Below, piece after piece: positions 34,510 through 42,982 of a stretch of DNA of 64,000 nt. This DNA is from Paraconexibacter antarcticus (GTDB lineage Bacteria; Actinomycetota; Thermoleophilia; Solirubrobacterales; Solirubrobacteraceae). The DNA lies in contig NZ_CP098502.1 of the NCBI RefSeq assembly GCF_024220175.1, positions 4,034,514 through 4,098,513 of the forward strand, written 5' to 3'. Each line of letters starts with the position of its first letter. Position 1 is the first letter of the stretch. The translations under genes and the position numbers were made by a program. A model generated the notes under the pieces. It was not told the origin of the DNA. It made no database searches and saw only the letters and a list, made by a program, of their open reading frames with translations.

Positions 34510-35682
34510 TCAGACCGTGCTCTCGCGGCGCACGAGGCGCATGTACCGCGAGACGGCCTCGGCGCGGTTCTTCGCGCGGAGCTTGCGGAGGATGTGCTTC
34601 ACGTGAGACTTGACCGTCCCCTCGGAGACGTACAGCTGCTCCGCGATCGCCGTGTTGGAGTGGCCGGCCGCCATGAGCGCGACGACCTCCAGCTCGCGCC
34701 TGGTCAGCAGGCTCTCGACGTTCTGGTCGGAGGCGACGAACATCGCCGCGGCCGAGCTCATGACCGAGTGGTCGCCCGGGTCGGCCCGCGTGATCTCCAC
34801 GCCCGCCCGGGTGAACTCGTCCATGACGGTGAGCACCGATGCGTGCCCGCGGCGGACGTCCTGCCGGAGCGTCCGCAGCCGCTCCAGGAGCACCGCGCGC
34901 TCCCAGGCGTAGCCGAAGCCCTGCGCGAAGGTCCACAGCAGATCGCGGTCGAACTCGTCCATCGTCCGCTGCGTCACGAAGCAGTCGGCGTGGAGGAAGC
35001 CCATCACCTTGCCCTCGGGCATGATCGGCGCGGCGACGTACGATCGCGTCTCGGCGAGCGGGCGCATGACGGGGACGACCCGCGGGTCGAGCCGCGTGTC
35101 GGCGATGAGCAGCGGCCCGGGCCGGCGGAGCATCTCGGTCTCGGGCGTCGTGTGGTCGAGCTCGATGCGCATCGTCTTCGCCGCCTCCTGGAGCTCGAGC
35201 GCCCAGTCCGGGTCGGCGGGCACGTGGACGAGCTGCGGGACGGCGTGCGACCCCTGGATCTGGGTGATCATCACCCGGTCGAAGCCGCAGCGGCACAGCT
35301 CCGACGGCCCGAGGTCCATGAGCTGGTCGACGGAGCCGACGCCGCGCAGGCGGCCGAGGGCGGCCTGGACGCGGGCGAGGCCGCGTCCGCGCGCGTGGGA
35401 GCGGAACTCGCGCAGGTCGCCCTGCATCGCCCCGACGGCGACGAGCATCCGCGGACCGACCTTGCGCTCCCCCGCCTCGAGCGCCTCGACGACCCACGCG
35501 GACGCCTCGTCGAGCAGCGCGGATGCCGTGCGCACGTCGCGCGGGATCGCGACGCCGGCGTCGGCGGTGACCCCCGCCACATGGGCGGCACGGCGCCACA
35601 GATCGCGCACTCCCTCGGCGAGTGTGGGATCGTCGAGGGCGACACCCTCGATCCAGCCGTCGTCCGCTTCTCCGTGCACCAT
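34510..35682 (-). CDS. GAF-LuxR transcriptional regulator 1
   Basis: 390 residues from ATG 35682 (MVHGEADDGW). An N-terminal helical region is followed by a GAF-like sensor domain at about residues 120-280, with LCRCGFDRVMITQI, YVAAPIMPEGKVMGFLHADC and LLWTFAQGFGYAWERAV. A linker leads to a C-terminal LuxR HTH (LLTRRELEVVALMAAG, SEGTVKSHVKHILRKLRAKN). It is one of four paralogues within 7 kb. It ends 373 bases upstream of the SCP2 gene and is divergent from the second SCP2-like gene. Likely it senses a hydrophobic small molecule and activates lipid uptake or catabolism. Confidence 0.9.
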   Translation of the reverse strand: MVHGEADDGWIEGVALDDPTLAEGVRDLWRRAAHVAGVTADAGVAIPRDVRTASALLDEASAWVVEALEAGERKVGPRMLVAVGAMQGDLREFRSHARGRGLARVQAALGRLRGVGSVDQLMDLGPSELCRCGFDRVMITQIQGSHAVPQLVHVPADPDWALELQEAAKTMRIELDHTTPETEMLRRPGPLLIADTRLDPRVVPVMRPLAETRSYVAAPIMPEGKVMGFLHADCFVTQRTMDEFDRDLLWTFAQGFGYAWERAVLLERLRTLRQDVRRGHASVLTVMDEFTRAGVEITRADPGDHSVMSSAAAMFVASDQNVESLLTRRELEVVALMAAGHSNTAIAEQLYVSEGTVKSHVKHILRKLRAKNRAEAVSRYMRLVRRESTV

Positions 35683-35774
35683 CTTCCCGTCCGTTCTCCG
35701 CTGCAGCCTCTCGGCGGCCAGCGTACCCGCACATCCCCGACACCGACGCGCGCCCGCGCCAGAGGACCGATCAC

Positions 35775-36209
35775 ATGACCGCAGCCAATTCGGAGGCCAC
35801 GAGCACCATGACCCCAATCGACCCGCAGAGCATGGCCGACAAGACTGTGGAGTTCTTCCTCCAGGCCGCCCACGACGAGCATCTCGGCGACCGTCTCTCG
35901 CTCGCCAACACGAGCGTGCACATCCACTTCACGGACGACGTCGGCCTGACCCTGCGCCTCGACAGCCAGCCGATCTCCGCCGAGGCGCGCATCGTCGGCC
36001 AGGCCGAGGTCGAGCTCTGGGGGTCGGCCGACAAGTTCCTGAGCTACATCCGCGGCGAGCGTCACCTCGCGATGGCGATCATGCACGGCGAGATCGAGTT
36101 CGCCGGCCCGGTGCGGAAGTTCCTGCGGATCATGCCGATCCTGCGGTCGTTCGACTTCTCGATGTTCAAGGGCACCGGCACCCCCGCCGCCCAGGAGCCG
36201 CCGGCGTAG
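35775..36209 (+). CDS. SCP2-like lipid carrier protein, second copy
   Basis: 144 residues from ATG 35775 (MTAANSEATST), with AGAGGA upstream. Downstream ATGs at 35808 and 35832 (MADKTVEFFLQ) are possible starts. Strands VHIHFTDDVGLTLRLD and AEVELWGSADKFLSYIRGE, followed by HLAMAIMHGEIEFAGPVRKFLRIMPIL, match the SCP2 order seen at 33735 (compare AVGLAKGQVKAKGPVNKILKLVPL there). Seven bases separate it from the next GAF-LuxR gene, so carrier and regulator are cotranscribed. Confidence 0.72.
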   Translation: MTAANSEATSTMTPIDPQSMADKTVEFFLQAAHDEHLGDRLSLANTSVHIHFTDDVGLTLRLDSQPISAEARIVGQAEVELWGSADKFLSYIRGERHLAMAIMHGEIEFAGPVRKFLRIMPILRSFDFSMFKGTGTPAAQEPPA

Positions 36210-36216
36210 GCACGGG

Positions 36217-37407
36217 ATGGCCCTGGCGACCGAGGACACACCCCACGCGGCGGTCGCCGCCCCGTCCTCGACGCAGACCCAGGCGATCGCCGCGCTGCGG
36301 CGGGCCGCGCCGGCCCTCGGCTGGGACGACTGGTCCGGCGAGCGCGCCTTCGCCGGGACCGCCGCCGCGCTCGACGCGCTCGACCTCGCCGCCGCCGTGC
36401 TGCGCCGCCGGGTGCGCGCGGCGGTCGGTCTCTCGCGCGCGGAGATGGGCGAGCTCGCCCGGGCCGCGGTCGACCTCGAGGAGGCCCGCCGCGCGCTCCG
36501 CGACGAGCTGCTCGACGAGCGTCACACGCTGCTTGCCGGCGTGCAGGAGGCCCTCGGCCGCCTGCGCGGCATCGACTCGGTCATGGCGCTGCTCGACCGC
36601 GCGACCATGGAGGTCTGCCGCAGCTGCGGGTTCGAGCGGGCCGTCCTGTTCCGCGTCGCCGACGAGCAGCTCTTCCCCGTGAGCGCCCACTTCGCCGGCG
36701 ACGAGCGCGGTGCCGACGAGCTGCTCGAGGTGCTCGGCGCGCTGCCCTCCGACCTCGACCACCTGCGGCTCGAGGCCGAGCTCGTCCGCCGCCGGATGCC
36801 GCTGCTCGTCGACGACGCCCGTCACGACGATCGCGTGCACCCGGTCATCGCCGAGCACTTCGCGGCGACCTCCTACGTCGCCGCGCCGATCCTCCCGGAG
36901 GGCCGCGTCATCGGGATCCTCCACGCCGACCGGCGCGGGCAGGGCCGCGAGGTCGACGCCTTCGACCGCGACGCGCTCGCGGCGTTCGCCGAGGGGTTCG
37001 GCTACGCGCTGCAGGCCGCGACGCTCGCCGGCCGGCTCCGCGCGCAGCGCGACCATGTGCGGGGGATGCTCGGGTCGACCGAGCAGCTCATCGACGAGCT
37101 GCTCGACGCCGAGATCGAGGTGAGCCGCGTCGACCAGGAGGACCCCTCCCGGGCCGCCCACCACGCCGCGACGCTGCTCGACGCGGCGCCGTCGCGCCTC
37201 GAGCAGCTCCTCACCCCGCGGGAGATCGACGTCATGCGCCTGCTCGCCGCCGGCGAGACGAACTCCGGCGTGGCCGCCCGGCTCGTCATCACCGAAGGGA
37301 CCGTGAAGTCGCACGTGAAGCACATCCTCCGCAAGCTCCGCGCGAGCAACCGCGCCGAGGCGGTCTCCCGCTACCTGCGCATCACCGCGCTCGACGGGGC
37401 CGAGTGA
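36217..37407 (+). CDS. GAF-LuxR transcriptional regulator 2
   Basis: 396 residues. The N-terminal half is helical, rich in Ala/Arg, with a likely coiled coil (DLEEARRALRDELLDERHTL). The GAF-like domain contains VCRSCGFERAVLFRV, TSYVAAPILPEGRVIGILHADRRG and FAEGFGYALQAATL. The C-terminal HTH reads LLTPREIDVMRLLAAG, then ITEGTVKSHVKHILRKLRASN. It is cotranscribed with the SCP2-like gene. The last 37 bases overlap the convergent pseudo-ATPase gene. Confidence 0.9.
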   Translation: MALATEDTPHAAVAAPSSTQTQAIAALRRAAPALGWDDWSGERAFAGTAAALDALDLAAAVLRRRVRAAVGLSRAEMGELARAAVDLEEARRALRDELLDERHTLLAGVQEALGRLRGIDSVMALLDRATMEVCRSCGFERAVLFRVADEQLFPVSAHFAGDERGADELLEVLGALPSDLDHLRLEAELVRRRMPLLVDDARHDDRVHPVIAEHFAATSYVAAPILPEGRVIGILHADRRGQGREVDAFDRDALAAFAEGFGYALQAATLAGRLRAQRDHVRGMLGSTEQLIDELLDAEIEVSRVDQEDPSRAAHHAATLLDAAPSRLEQLLTPREIDVMRLLAAGETNSGVAARLVITEGTVKSHVKHILRKLRASNRAEAVSRYLRITALDGAE

Positions 37408-38054
37408 CCGAGCTCAACGACCTCGTCCGCGACGAGCTCCGCGACCGCCGGGTCGCGCACGGTGACGAGCCACGTCCCGGAGCGTGCGCGGTGCTCCTCG
37501 CGCACGATCGCGCAGACGCGCCGCAGGGTGTCCGGCTCGAGCCCCTCGTCGAGGCCGTCGACGAGCACGAGCGGCGCCCGCAGGGCGAGCGCCCGCGCGA
37601 GCGCGAGGCAGCGGCGCTGACCGGGCTGCAGGGCGTCGGGGCGCGCGTCCGCCACCTGCGCGAGGCCGAAGCGGTCGAGCTCCTCGCGAGCGACGGCCGA
37701 CAGGCGCCGGGCCGGGACCCGGCCGGCCGCGCGCATGCCGAACTCGACGTTCTCCCGCACCGTGAGCTTGGCGAAGAGCGCAGCGTCGGGACCGGAGAAC
37801 ACGACGCTCATCCGGCGCTGCACGCGCTTGCGGGCGCCGCCGCGCAGCCGCCCGATGTCCTTGCCGGCGACGAGGACCGCCCCGGTGTCCGGCCTGTCGA
37901 GGCCGGCGGCGAGACGGAAGAGCTGCGTCGCGGCGGGCGCGGGCCCGACGACCGCTGTGACCTGGCCGAGGCGCGCGCCGAGGTTCACGCCGTCGAGCAG
38001 CGGCCGGCCGTGATCCTGCTTCGACACGTCGATCAGCTCGAAGCCCCAGCTCAT
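37371..38054 (-). CDS. Degenerate ABC ATPase paralogue, probably unable to hydrolyse ATP
   Basis: 227 residues with the full ABC ATPase layout of MlaF but with the key motifs lost. Walker A is GPAPAATQ instead of GPSGTGKS, so the Lys and Ser/Thr are absent. The Q-loop position reads VVFSGPDAALF. The signature is LQPGQRR, Walker B is LVLVDGLDEGLEP with Gly in place of the catalytic Glu, and the switch His is Arg in VTVRDP. The reading frame is intact with normal codon bias and an AAAGGA ribosome-binding site, so it looks selected rather than decayed. A structural or regulatory subunit is plausible. Confidence 0.82.
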   Translation of the reverse strand: MSWGFELIDVSKQDHGRPLLDGVNLGARLGQVTAVVGPAPAATQLFRLAAGLDRPDTGAVLVAGKDIGRLRGGARKRVQRRMSVVFSGPDAALFAKLTVRENVEFGMRAAGRVPARRLSAVAREELDRFGLAQVADARPDALQPGQRRCLALARALALRAPLVLVDGLDEGLEPDTLRRVCAIVREEHRARSGTWLVTVRDPAVAELVADEVVELGHSAPSSAVMRR

Positions 38055-38092
38055 CGGGATCCTTTCGGGGACCCCTGGCCCGATCCTGCCGC

Positions 38093-38539
38093 ATGAGGCG
38101 CGGCGCCGCCCTCGGCGGGAAGGCCTGGCTCACCGTCGCAGGTGCCGTGATCGTGCTCGCCGGCCTCTCGCTGCGCTGGTACTCCACGTCCGTCGCGGAC
38201 GTCGCGGTCGCCGGCGGGACCTTCAGCGGCTGGCAGGCCCTCGACGTGCTCGACCTCTACCTGCTCGTCGTCTGCATCACGGCGGTGGCCGTCATGGCGA
38301 ACCCGTTCGGCCGCGGCGGCATCCCCCCGCAGGCGCGCACCGCGGTGACGTTCGCGGCGACCGTCGGGCTGACGGCGACGATCTACCGGTCGCTGTCGGC
38401 GCCGGGCGACCTCGTCCCCGGCTTCGTGACCGACTCGTCGGTCGGCGTCGGGCCGTTCGTGACCGCGGCCGGGCTCGTGCTCGTGCTCGCCGGGACGCGC
38501 TTCTCCGCGTCGGGGCCGTCGGCGGGCGCCGCGGCCTGA
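38093..38539 (+). CDS. Small four-span membrane protein
   Basis: 148 residues with four hydrophobic segments: WLTVAGAVIVLAGLSLRWY, VLDLYLLVVCITAVAVMA, AVTFAATVGLTATIYRSL and VTAAGLVLVLAGTRF. It is divergent from the pseudo-ATPase gene, with 38 bases between the start codons. The family is not recognised. Its last 157 bases overlap the convergent gene at 38383-38868. Confidence 0.68.
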   Translation: MRRGAALGGKAWLTVAGAVIVLAGLSLRWYSTSVADVAVAGGTFSGWQALDVLDLYLLVVCITAVAVMANPFGRGGIPPQARTAVTFAATVGLTATIYRSLSAPGDLVPGFVTDSSVGVGPFVTAAGLVLVLAGTRFSASGPSAGAAA

Positions 38540-38868
38540 GCCGCCTCCATCTCGCGGAGGTGCAGACCGAACTTCCGGCGCTGCTGCTCCCGCCGCGCGG
38601 CGAGCTCGGCGCGATGCTTCGGGCTTCCGTTCTGCCGCAGCGTCACGGCACTGGCGATGATCGGCCCGAACACGAGCGAGTAGGTCCCGATGACGAGCGC
38701 GTACATGAACCAGCCGGCACCGCCGAGCCGGCTGACGAGGCTGATGCCGCCGATCGCGCCCGCGAGGAAGAACACGGCGACGAAGATGAAGAGCACGCCG
38801 CTCGAGACGTTGTTGAGGATGTCCGCCATCCCCTGGCTCAGGCGTCCGCGCTGGTCCTCGTCGTCCAT
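38383..38868 (-). CDS. Small two-span membrane protein with a disordered tail
   Basis: 161 residues. The N-terminus MDDEDQRGRLSQGM is followed by two spans (VLFIFVAVFFLAGAIGGISLV and WFMYALVIGTYSLVFGPIIAS), a basic helix (KHRAELAARREQQRRKFGLHLREME) and a Ser/Thr/Pro-rich tail. The tail is encoded opposite the last span of the plus-strand gene. The membrane part is convincing; the tail may be longer than needed because no earlier stop occurs in GC-rich DNA. TATTAC 7 bases before ATG could be its -10 box. Confidence 0.65.
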   Translation of the reverse strand: MDDEDQRGRLSQGMADILNNVSSGVLFIFVAVFFLAGAIGGISLVSRLGGAGWFMYALVIGTYSLVFGPIIASAVTLRQNGSPKHRAELAARREQQRRKFGLHLREMEAAQAAAPADGPDAEKRVPASTSTSPAAVTNGPTPTDESVTKPGTRSPGADSDR

Positions 38869-38993
38869 GCCTGAAGTAATAGCGCGCCGGCGGCGCCGGG
38901 GCGATACCCCCTACCGGGCGATCGGTCGCAATGCGGGCCGCCGGGGCGGCTCACAGGTAGCATCGGTGTCACCCTGGAGAGGGGTGTCGCACC

Positions 38994-40082
38994 TTGGCCA
39001 TCTCCGTCCCCCCCACGTCACCGCCGTCCCCGTCCGAGCCGCCCGCGGACGCCGCCGCCGCGGCCACCGAGCGTGACCGGCTGAGCGCGGCGCTGCGCAG
39101 CGGGTCGTCCCGATCGGCGAGCGCGCTCGCGACCCGCATCCGGGCGCTCGACCACGCGACCGCGCGGCTCCGCGGGGATCACGCGGAGACCCCCGACGAC
39201 GCGCGGATGCAGACGCTCGTGGCGATCAACGAGTCGATCGGGAGGCTGCAGGCGCTCGGGTCCACCGCGGCGGTCATCGAGGCCGCGCCGGAGGAGCTCT
39301 GCCGCAGCTGCGGGTTCAGCCGCGCGATGCTCTCGCGCGTGCACGGCTCCGTCTGGGTCCCGGAGGTCCTCTACACCGCGCCCGAGGCCCCCGACATGCC
39401 GGAGTTCCGGGACTACGTCGACGTCGTCGAGATCCCGCTCGAGCACATGCTGCTCGAGACCGACCTCGTCCGCCGGCGGATCCCGGTCTACGTCAAGGAT
39501 CCGCAGAACGACAACCGGACGTTCCGGGAGATCATCCAGATCGCCGACGTGCGCTCCTACGCGGCGGCGCCGATCATGCCGACCCGCCGCGTCATCGGCT
39601 TCCTCCACGCCGACCGGCGCGGGCAGGACCGCCCCGTCGGGCCCGAGGACCGCGACTCGATGTGGGCGTTCGCCGAGCACTTCGGGCTGCTCTTCGAGCG
39701 GATGATCCTCGTCGAGCGCCTCGAGCGGCAGCGGCAGGAGATCAACGCGACGCTCATGCGCGCGGCGGACGCCGTCAACGCGCTGTGCGAGGAGGAGCTC
39801 GAGCTCGCCCGTCACGAGCACCCGGCCGAGGCGCGCGGCCACGCGCACCCGTCGTCCCGCCCGTCGGCGCTCTCGTCGTTGCTCTCCGCGCGCGAGCGCG
39901 AGGTGCTCGAGCTCGTCGCGTCGGGGGCGACGAACACCGTCGTCGCCGAACAGCTCGTCATCTCCCAGGGCACCGTGAAGTCCCACGTGAAGCGCATCCT
40001 CCGCAAGCTCCATGTCGCCAACCGCGCCGAGGCCGTCGCGCGCTACCTGCAGCTCCTGCGTCTCGAGGAAGGTCCCCGATGA
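38994..40082 (+). CDS. GAF-LuxR transcriptional regulator 3
   Basis: 362 residues from TTG 38994, preceded by GGAGAGG and by a -10 box TAGCAT (38958-38963). The GAF-like domain at about residues 75-240 has LCRSCGFSRAMLSRV, RSYAAAPIMPTRRVIGFLHADRRG and FAEHFGLLFERMI. The HTH reads LLSAREREVLELVASG, then SQGTVKSHVKRILRKLHVAN. The stop overlaps the start of the fourth paralogue (ATGA). The upstream region carries CCCCCTACCGGG (38907-38918). Confidence 0.9.
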   Translation: MAISVPPTSPPSPSEPPADAAAAATERDRLSAALRSGSSRSASALATRIRALDHATARLRGDHAETPDDARMQTLVAINESIGRLQALGSTAAVIEAAPEELCRSCGFSRAMLSRVHGSVWVPEVLYTAPEAPDMPEFRDYVDVVEIPLEHMLLETDLVRRRIPVYVKDPQNDNRTFREIIQIADVRSYAAAPIMPTRRVIGFLHADRRGQDRPVGPEDRDSMWAFAEHFGLLFERMILVERLERQRQEINATLMRAADAVNALCEEELELARHEHPAEARGHAHPSSRPSALSSLLSAREREVLELVASGATNTVVAEQLVISQGTVKSHVKRILRKLHVANRAEAVARYLQLLRLEEGPR

Positions 40083-41239
40083 GCCTCCGCCCCCGCGTCC
40101 GCAGTGACCGCCCGCGGCGGCTGACCGTCGAGGAGCGCCTGGCCGCCCTGCCCGTCCGCGCCGGGGAGCTCCTCGGCGACGCCTGGACCGCGGCGGCTCC
40201 GTGCGATGTCACGACGACGTCCGCGGGTGCGGTCGAGGCCCGCCGGGTCCTCGACGCGGTCCTCGCCCACCTCGACGCCGCGTCGCCGTCCCCCGAGCCC
40301 GCGGCCCTCGACGCGCTGGCCGCGCTCGCCGCCGACGCCCTCGAGGTCGAGGACGCGATCCGGCGCCAGGTCGACGCCCGCCGGCGCGCCCTCTCGGTCG
40401 CGGTCGACGAGGCCCTGAGCCGCCTGCGCCGCTTCCAGACCTCGGCCGAGCTCGTCGACGCCGCGTGCCGCGAGGCCGCGCGAGCGTGCGGCTTCGACCG
40501 CGTGCTCCTCAGCCGCATCGTCGGTGACACGTGGTACCCGTGGATGGTCGAGTTCGGTGACGACGAGCAGCACCGCCGGGTGCTCCTCGAGGGCCCGGCC
40601 GCTAAGGGCATCCCGCTCTCGCGCCTGCCGCAGGAGCGCGAGGTGCTCGCGAGCCGCCGGCCGATGACGATCCTGCGCGCGGAGGGCTGGCCGCTCCCGC
40701 TCGCGATGGAGAGCGGCAGCGACAGCTACGTGGTCGTCCCGCTGACCCCGGCCGGGCGCGTCGTCGGCTTCATGCACGCCGACCACGGTCTCGGCGGGCC
40801 GCGCGTCGACGACGAGGATCGCGACATCCTCTGGATGTTCGCCGAGGCCTTCGGGCGGATCTACGAGCGCGTCGTCCTGCTCGAGCGGATGGCCCGCCAG
40901 CGCGCGCACGTCCGCGAGTCCTTCGAGGTCGTCGAGACGTTCATGACCGGCCTCGCGAACAGCGAGATCGAGCTCGTGCGACACGACGAGCCGACGGCCG
41001 GGGGCAGCAGCGAACCCGACCGGCGCTCCGAGGCCGCCGAGGCGATCGACATCCTCCTCACCGACCGCGAGCGCGAGGTGATGGACATGATGCTGCAGGG
41101 CTTCACGAACCAGCGCATCGCCGAGCGCCTCGTCATCAAGGAGGGGACGGTGAAGTCCCACGTGAAGCACATCCTGCGGAAGGTCGGCGCGGCGAACCGG
41201 ACCGAGGCGATCTCGAAGTACGCGGGGGCGACGCGGTAG
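40079..41239 (+). CDS. GAF-LuxR transcriptional regulator 4
   Basis: 386 residues, translationally coupled to regulator 3 by ATGA at 40079-40082. The GAF-like domain shows ACGFDRVLLSRIVGDTWYP, DSYVVVPLTPAGRVVGFMHADHG and FAEAFGRIYERVV. The C-terminal HTH reads LLTDREREVMDMMLQG, then KEGTVKSHVKHILRKVGAAN. It is the most diverged of the four in its N-terminal half. Two coupled paralogues could form heterodimers. Confidence 0.9.
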   Translation: MSLRPRVRSDRPRRLTVEERLAALPVRAGELLGDAWTAAAPCDVTTTSAGAVEARRVLDAVLAHLDAASPSPEPAALDALAALAADALEVEDAIRRQVDARRRALSVAVDEALSRLRRFQTSAELVDAACREAARACGFDRVLLSRIVGDTWYPWMVEFGDDEQHRRVLLEGPAAKGIPLSRLPQEREVLASRRPMTILRAEGWPLPLAMESGSDSYVVVPLTPAGRVVGFMHADHGLGGPRVDDEDRDILWMFAEAFGRIYERVVLLERMARQRAHVRESFEVVETFMTGLANSEIELVRHDEPTAGGSSEPDRRSEAAEAIDILLTDREREVMDMMLQGFTNQRIAERLVIKEGTVKSHVKHILRKVGAANRTEAISKYAGATR

Positions 41240-41368
41240 CGGGCGGCGGCCGGGCCGCCGGTCGACGATCTGCCGGGCGCCGACGACATGGTCGGTCAGC
41301 GACCGGTTCGTCGGGCGCCCGGGGCCGCCACCGCCTCGCGGCGGCAGCCCCGGACAGCCGACCGGCGG

Positions 41369-42850
41369 CTACGGAGCGGCGGTCGCCGTCGGACCCGCCT
41401 CGAGGTAGATCGACTGCAGCGCGAAGTACGCCTCGAGGCCCTCGGGCCCGAGCTCGCGGCCGAGGCCGCTCTGCTTGACGCCGCCGAACGGGGCGGCGGG
41501 GTCGGGCATGTAGTGGTTCAGGCCGATCGAGCCGGTCTGCACGCGGCGGGCGAGCGCCTCGCCGCGCTCCTTGTCACCGGTCCAGATCGACCCGCCGAGC
41601 CCGAACTCCGAGTTGTTGGCGATCGCCAGCGCCTCGGCCTCGGTGTCGTACGGGATGACCGAGAGGACCGGCCCGAAGATCTCCTCCTGGGCGATCGTCG
41701 AGTTCTGGTCGACGTCGCCGAAGATCGTCGGCTGCACGAACCAGCCCTTCTCCTGCTCGGACTTCTCGCCGCCGGCGACGACGCGCGCGCCCTCGGACTT
41801 GCCCTTGGCGATGTACCCCTCGACGCGCTCCTGCTGGCGCTTGGACGCCATCGGGCCGATCTGGGTCTCCGGGTCCAGGGCGTCGCCGACGTTCAGCGCG
41901 CCGGCGAGGCCGCCGAAGACCGCGAGGACCTCGTCGTACCGCGCCCGGGGCGCGAGGACGCGCGTGCCGAGGTAACACGTCTGGCCGTTGTTCAGGAGCG
42001 TCGCGCCGAAGAGCTGCTCGACGGAGCCGGCCACGTCGGCGTCGTCGAGGATGATCGCGGCGGACTTGCCGCCGAGCTCGAGGGTGACGGGGCGCAGCAG
42101 CTCGCCGCAGCGCGCGGCGATCTTGCGGCCGGCCGGAGTGGAGCCGGTGAAGGCGACCTTGTCGACGCCGGGGTGCTCGACGAGGTAGGCGCCGACCTCG
42201 CGGCCACCGGGGACGATGTTGATGACGCCGGCGGGGATCCCGGCCTCGGTGACGGCCTCGGCGAGCTCGAGGCTGTCGAGGACCGTCTCGGGGCTCGGCT
42301 TCATGACGACGACGCAGCCCGCGGCCAGCAGCGGGGCGAGCTTGAAGGCGGCGAGCGCCTGCGGGAAGTTCCACGGCACGATCGCGCCGACGACGCCGAC
42401 CGGCTTCTTCTGGACGAGGATCTTGCCGCCGAGCAGGCCGTCGCGGACCTCCTCGGTCGAGACCGAGCGCGCGAGCCCGGCGTAGTACCGGAGGAGCAGC
42501 TGCGGGAACGCGCCCTCGAGCTGCGTGGCGATCGCGATCGGCATGCCGTTCTGCATCGAGACGCGACGGGCGATCTCGGGCGCGCGCTTGTCGATCGCGT
42601 CGGCGAGGCGCTCCATCGCGTCGGCGCGCTGCTCCTTGCTCCAGGACGACCAGCCCTGCGAATCCTCCAGCGCGGCGCGGGCGGCCTTCACCGCGGCGTC
42701 GATGTCGCCGTTCGACCCGTCCGGGACGGAGCCGATCGGCTCCTCGGTGCTCGCGGAGAAGACCTCGATGCGGTCCGAGCCCGCCGGCGCGACCCACTCC
42801 CCTCCGATGAACAGCTCGTTGCTTTCGATCAAGGTCTCGGTGCTGCTCAT
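41369..42850 (-). CDS. Aldehyde dehydrogenase family protein
   Basis: 493 residues with PWNFP near residue 160, FTGST, LELGGK and the catalytic Cys in GQTCYLGTR near residue 290. ATG 42850 (MSSTETLIES) gives the usual family length; a start 14 residues upstream lacks support. A candidate -10 box TAGGTT lies on the minus strand at 42911-42916. It may oxidise an aldehyde arising from the alcohol dehydrogenase or P450 reactions encoded nearby (inference). Confidence 0.92.
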   Translation of the reverse strand: MSSTETLIESNELFIGGEWVAPAGSDRIEVFSASTEEPIGSVPDGSNGDIDAAVKAARAALEDSQGWSSWSKEQRADAMERLADAIDKRAPEIARRVSMQNGMPIAIATQLEGAFPQLLLRYYAGLARSVSTEEVRDGLLGGKILVQKKPVGVVGAIVPWNFPQALAAFKLAPLLAAGCVVVMKPSPETVLDSLELAEAVTEAGIPAGVINIVPGGREVGAYLVEHPGVDKVAFTGSTPAGRKIAARCGELLRPVTLELGGKSAAIILDDADVAGSVEQLFGATLLNNGQTCYLGTRVLAPRARYDEVLAVFGGLAGALNVGDALDPETQIGPMASKRQQERVEGYIAKGKSEGARVVAGGEKSEQEKGWFVQPTIFGDVDQNSTIAQEEIFGPVLSVIPYDTEAEALAIANNSEFGLGGSIWTGDKERGEALARRVQTGSIGLNHYMPDPAAPFGGVKQSGLGRELGPEGLEAYFALQSIYLEAGPTATAAP

Positions 42851-42982
42851 GTGACGCTCTCCTGGTTCGTGGACTCGGCGCCGCGGACGCACGCCACGGC
42901 GGACCTTCCGAACCTATCCGCGCCCGCCCGCCGATAGCCAGGGCGTGTGACCCGTTGGGGCGGGGTCTTTCCACCCCAGGGG

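Noticed and set aside
34399..35778. A 459-codon plus-strand protein behind a good leaderless promoter
   Set aside because: The frame is wholly antisense to the GAF-LuxR gene and has no protein-like pattern. Only the promoter is kept as an observation.
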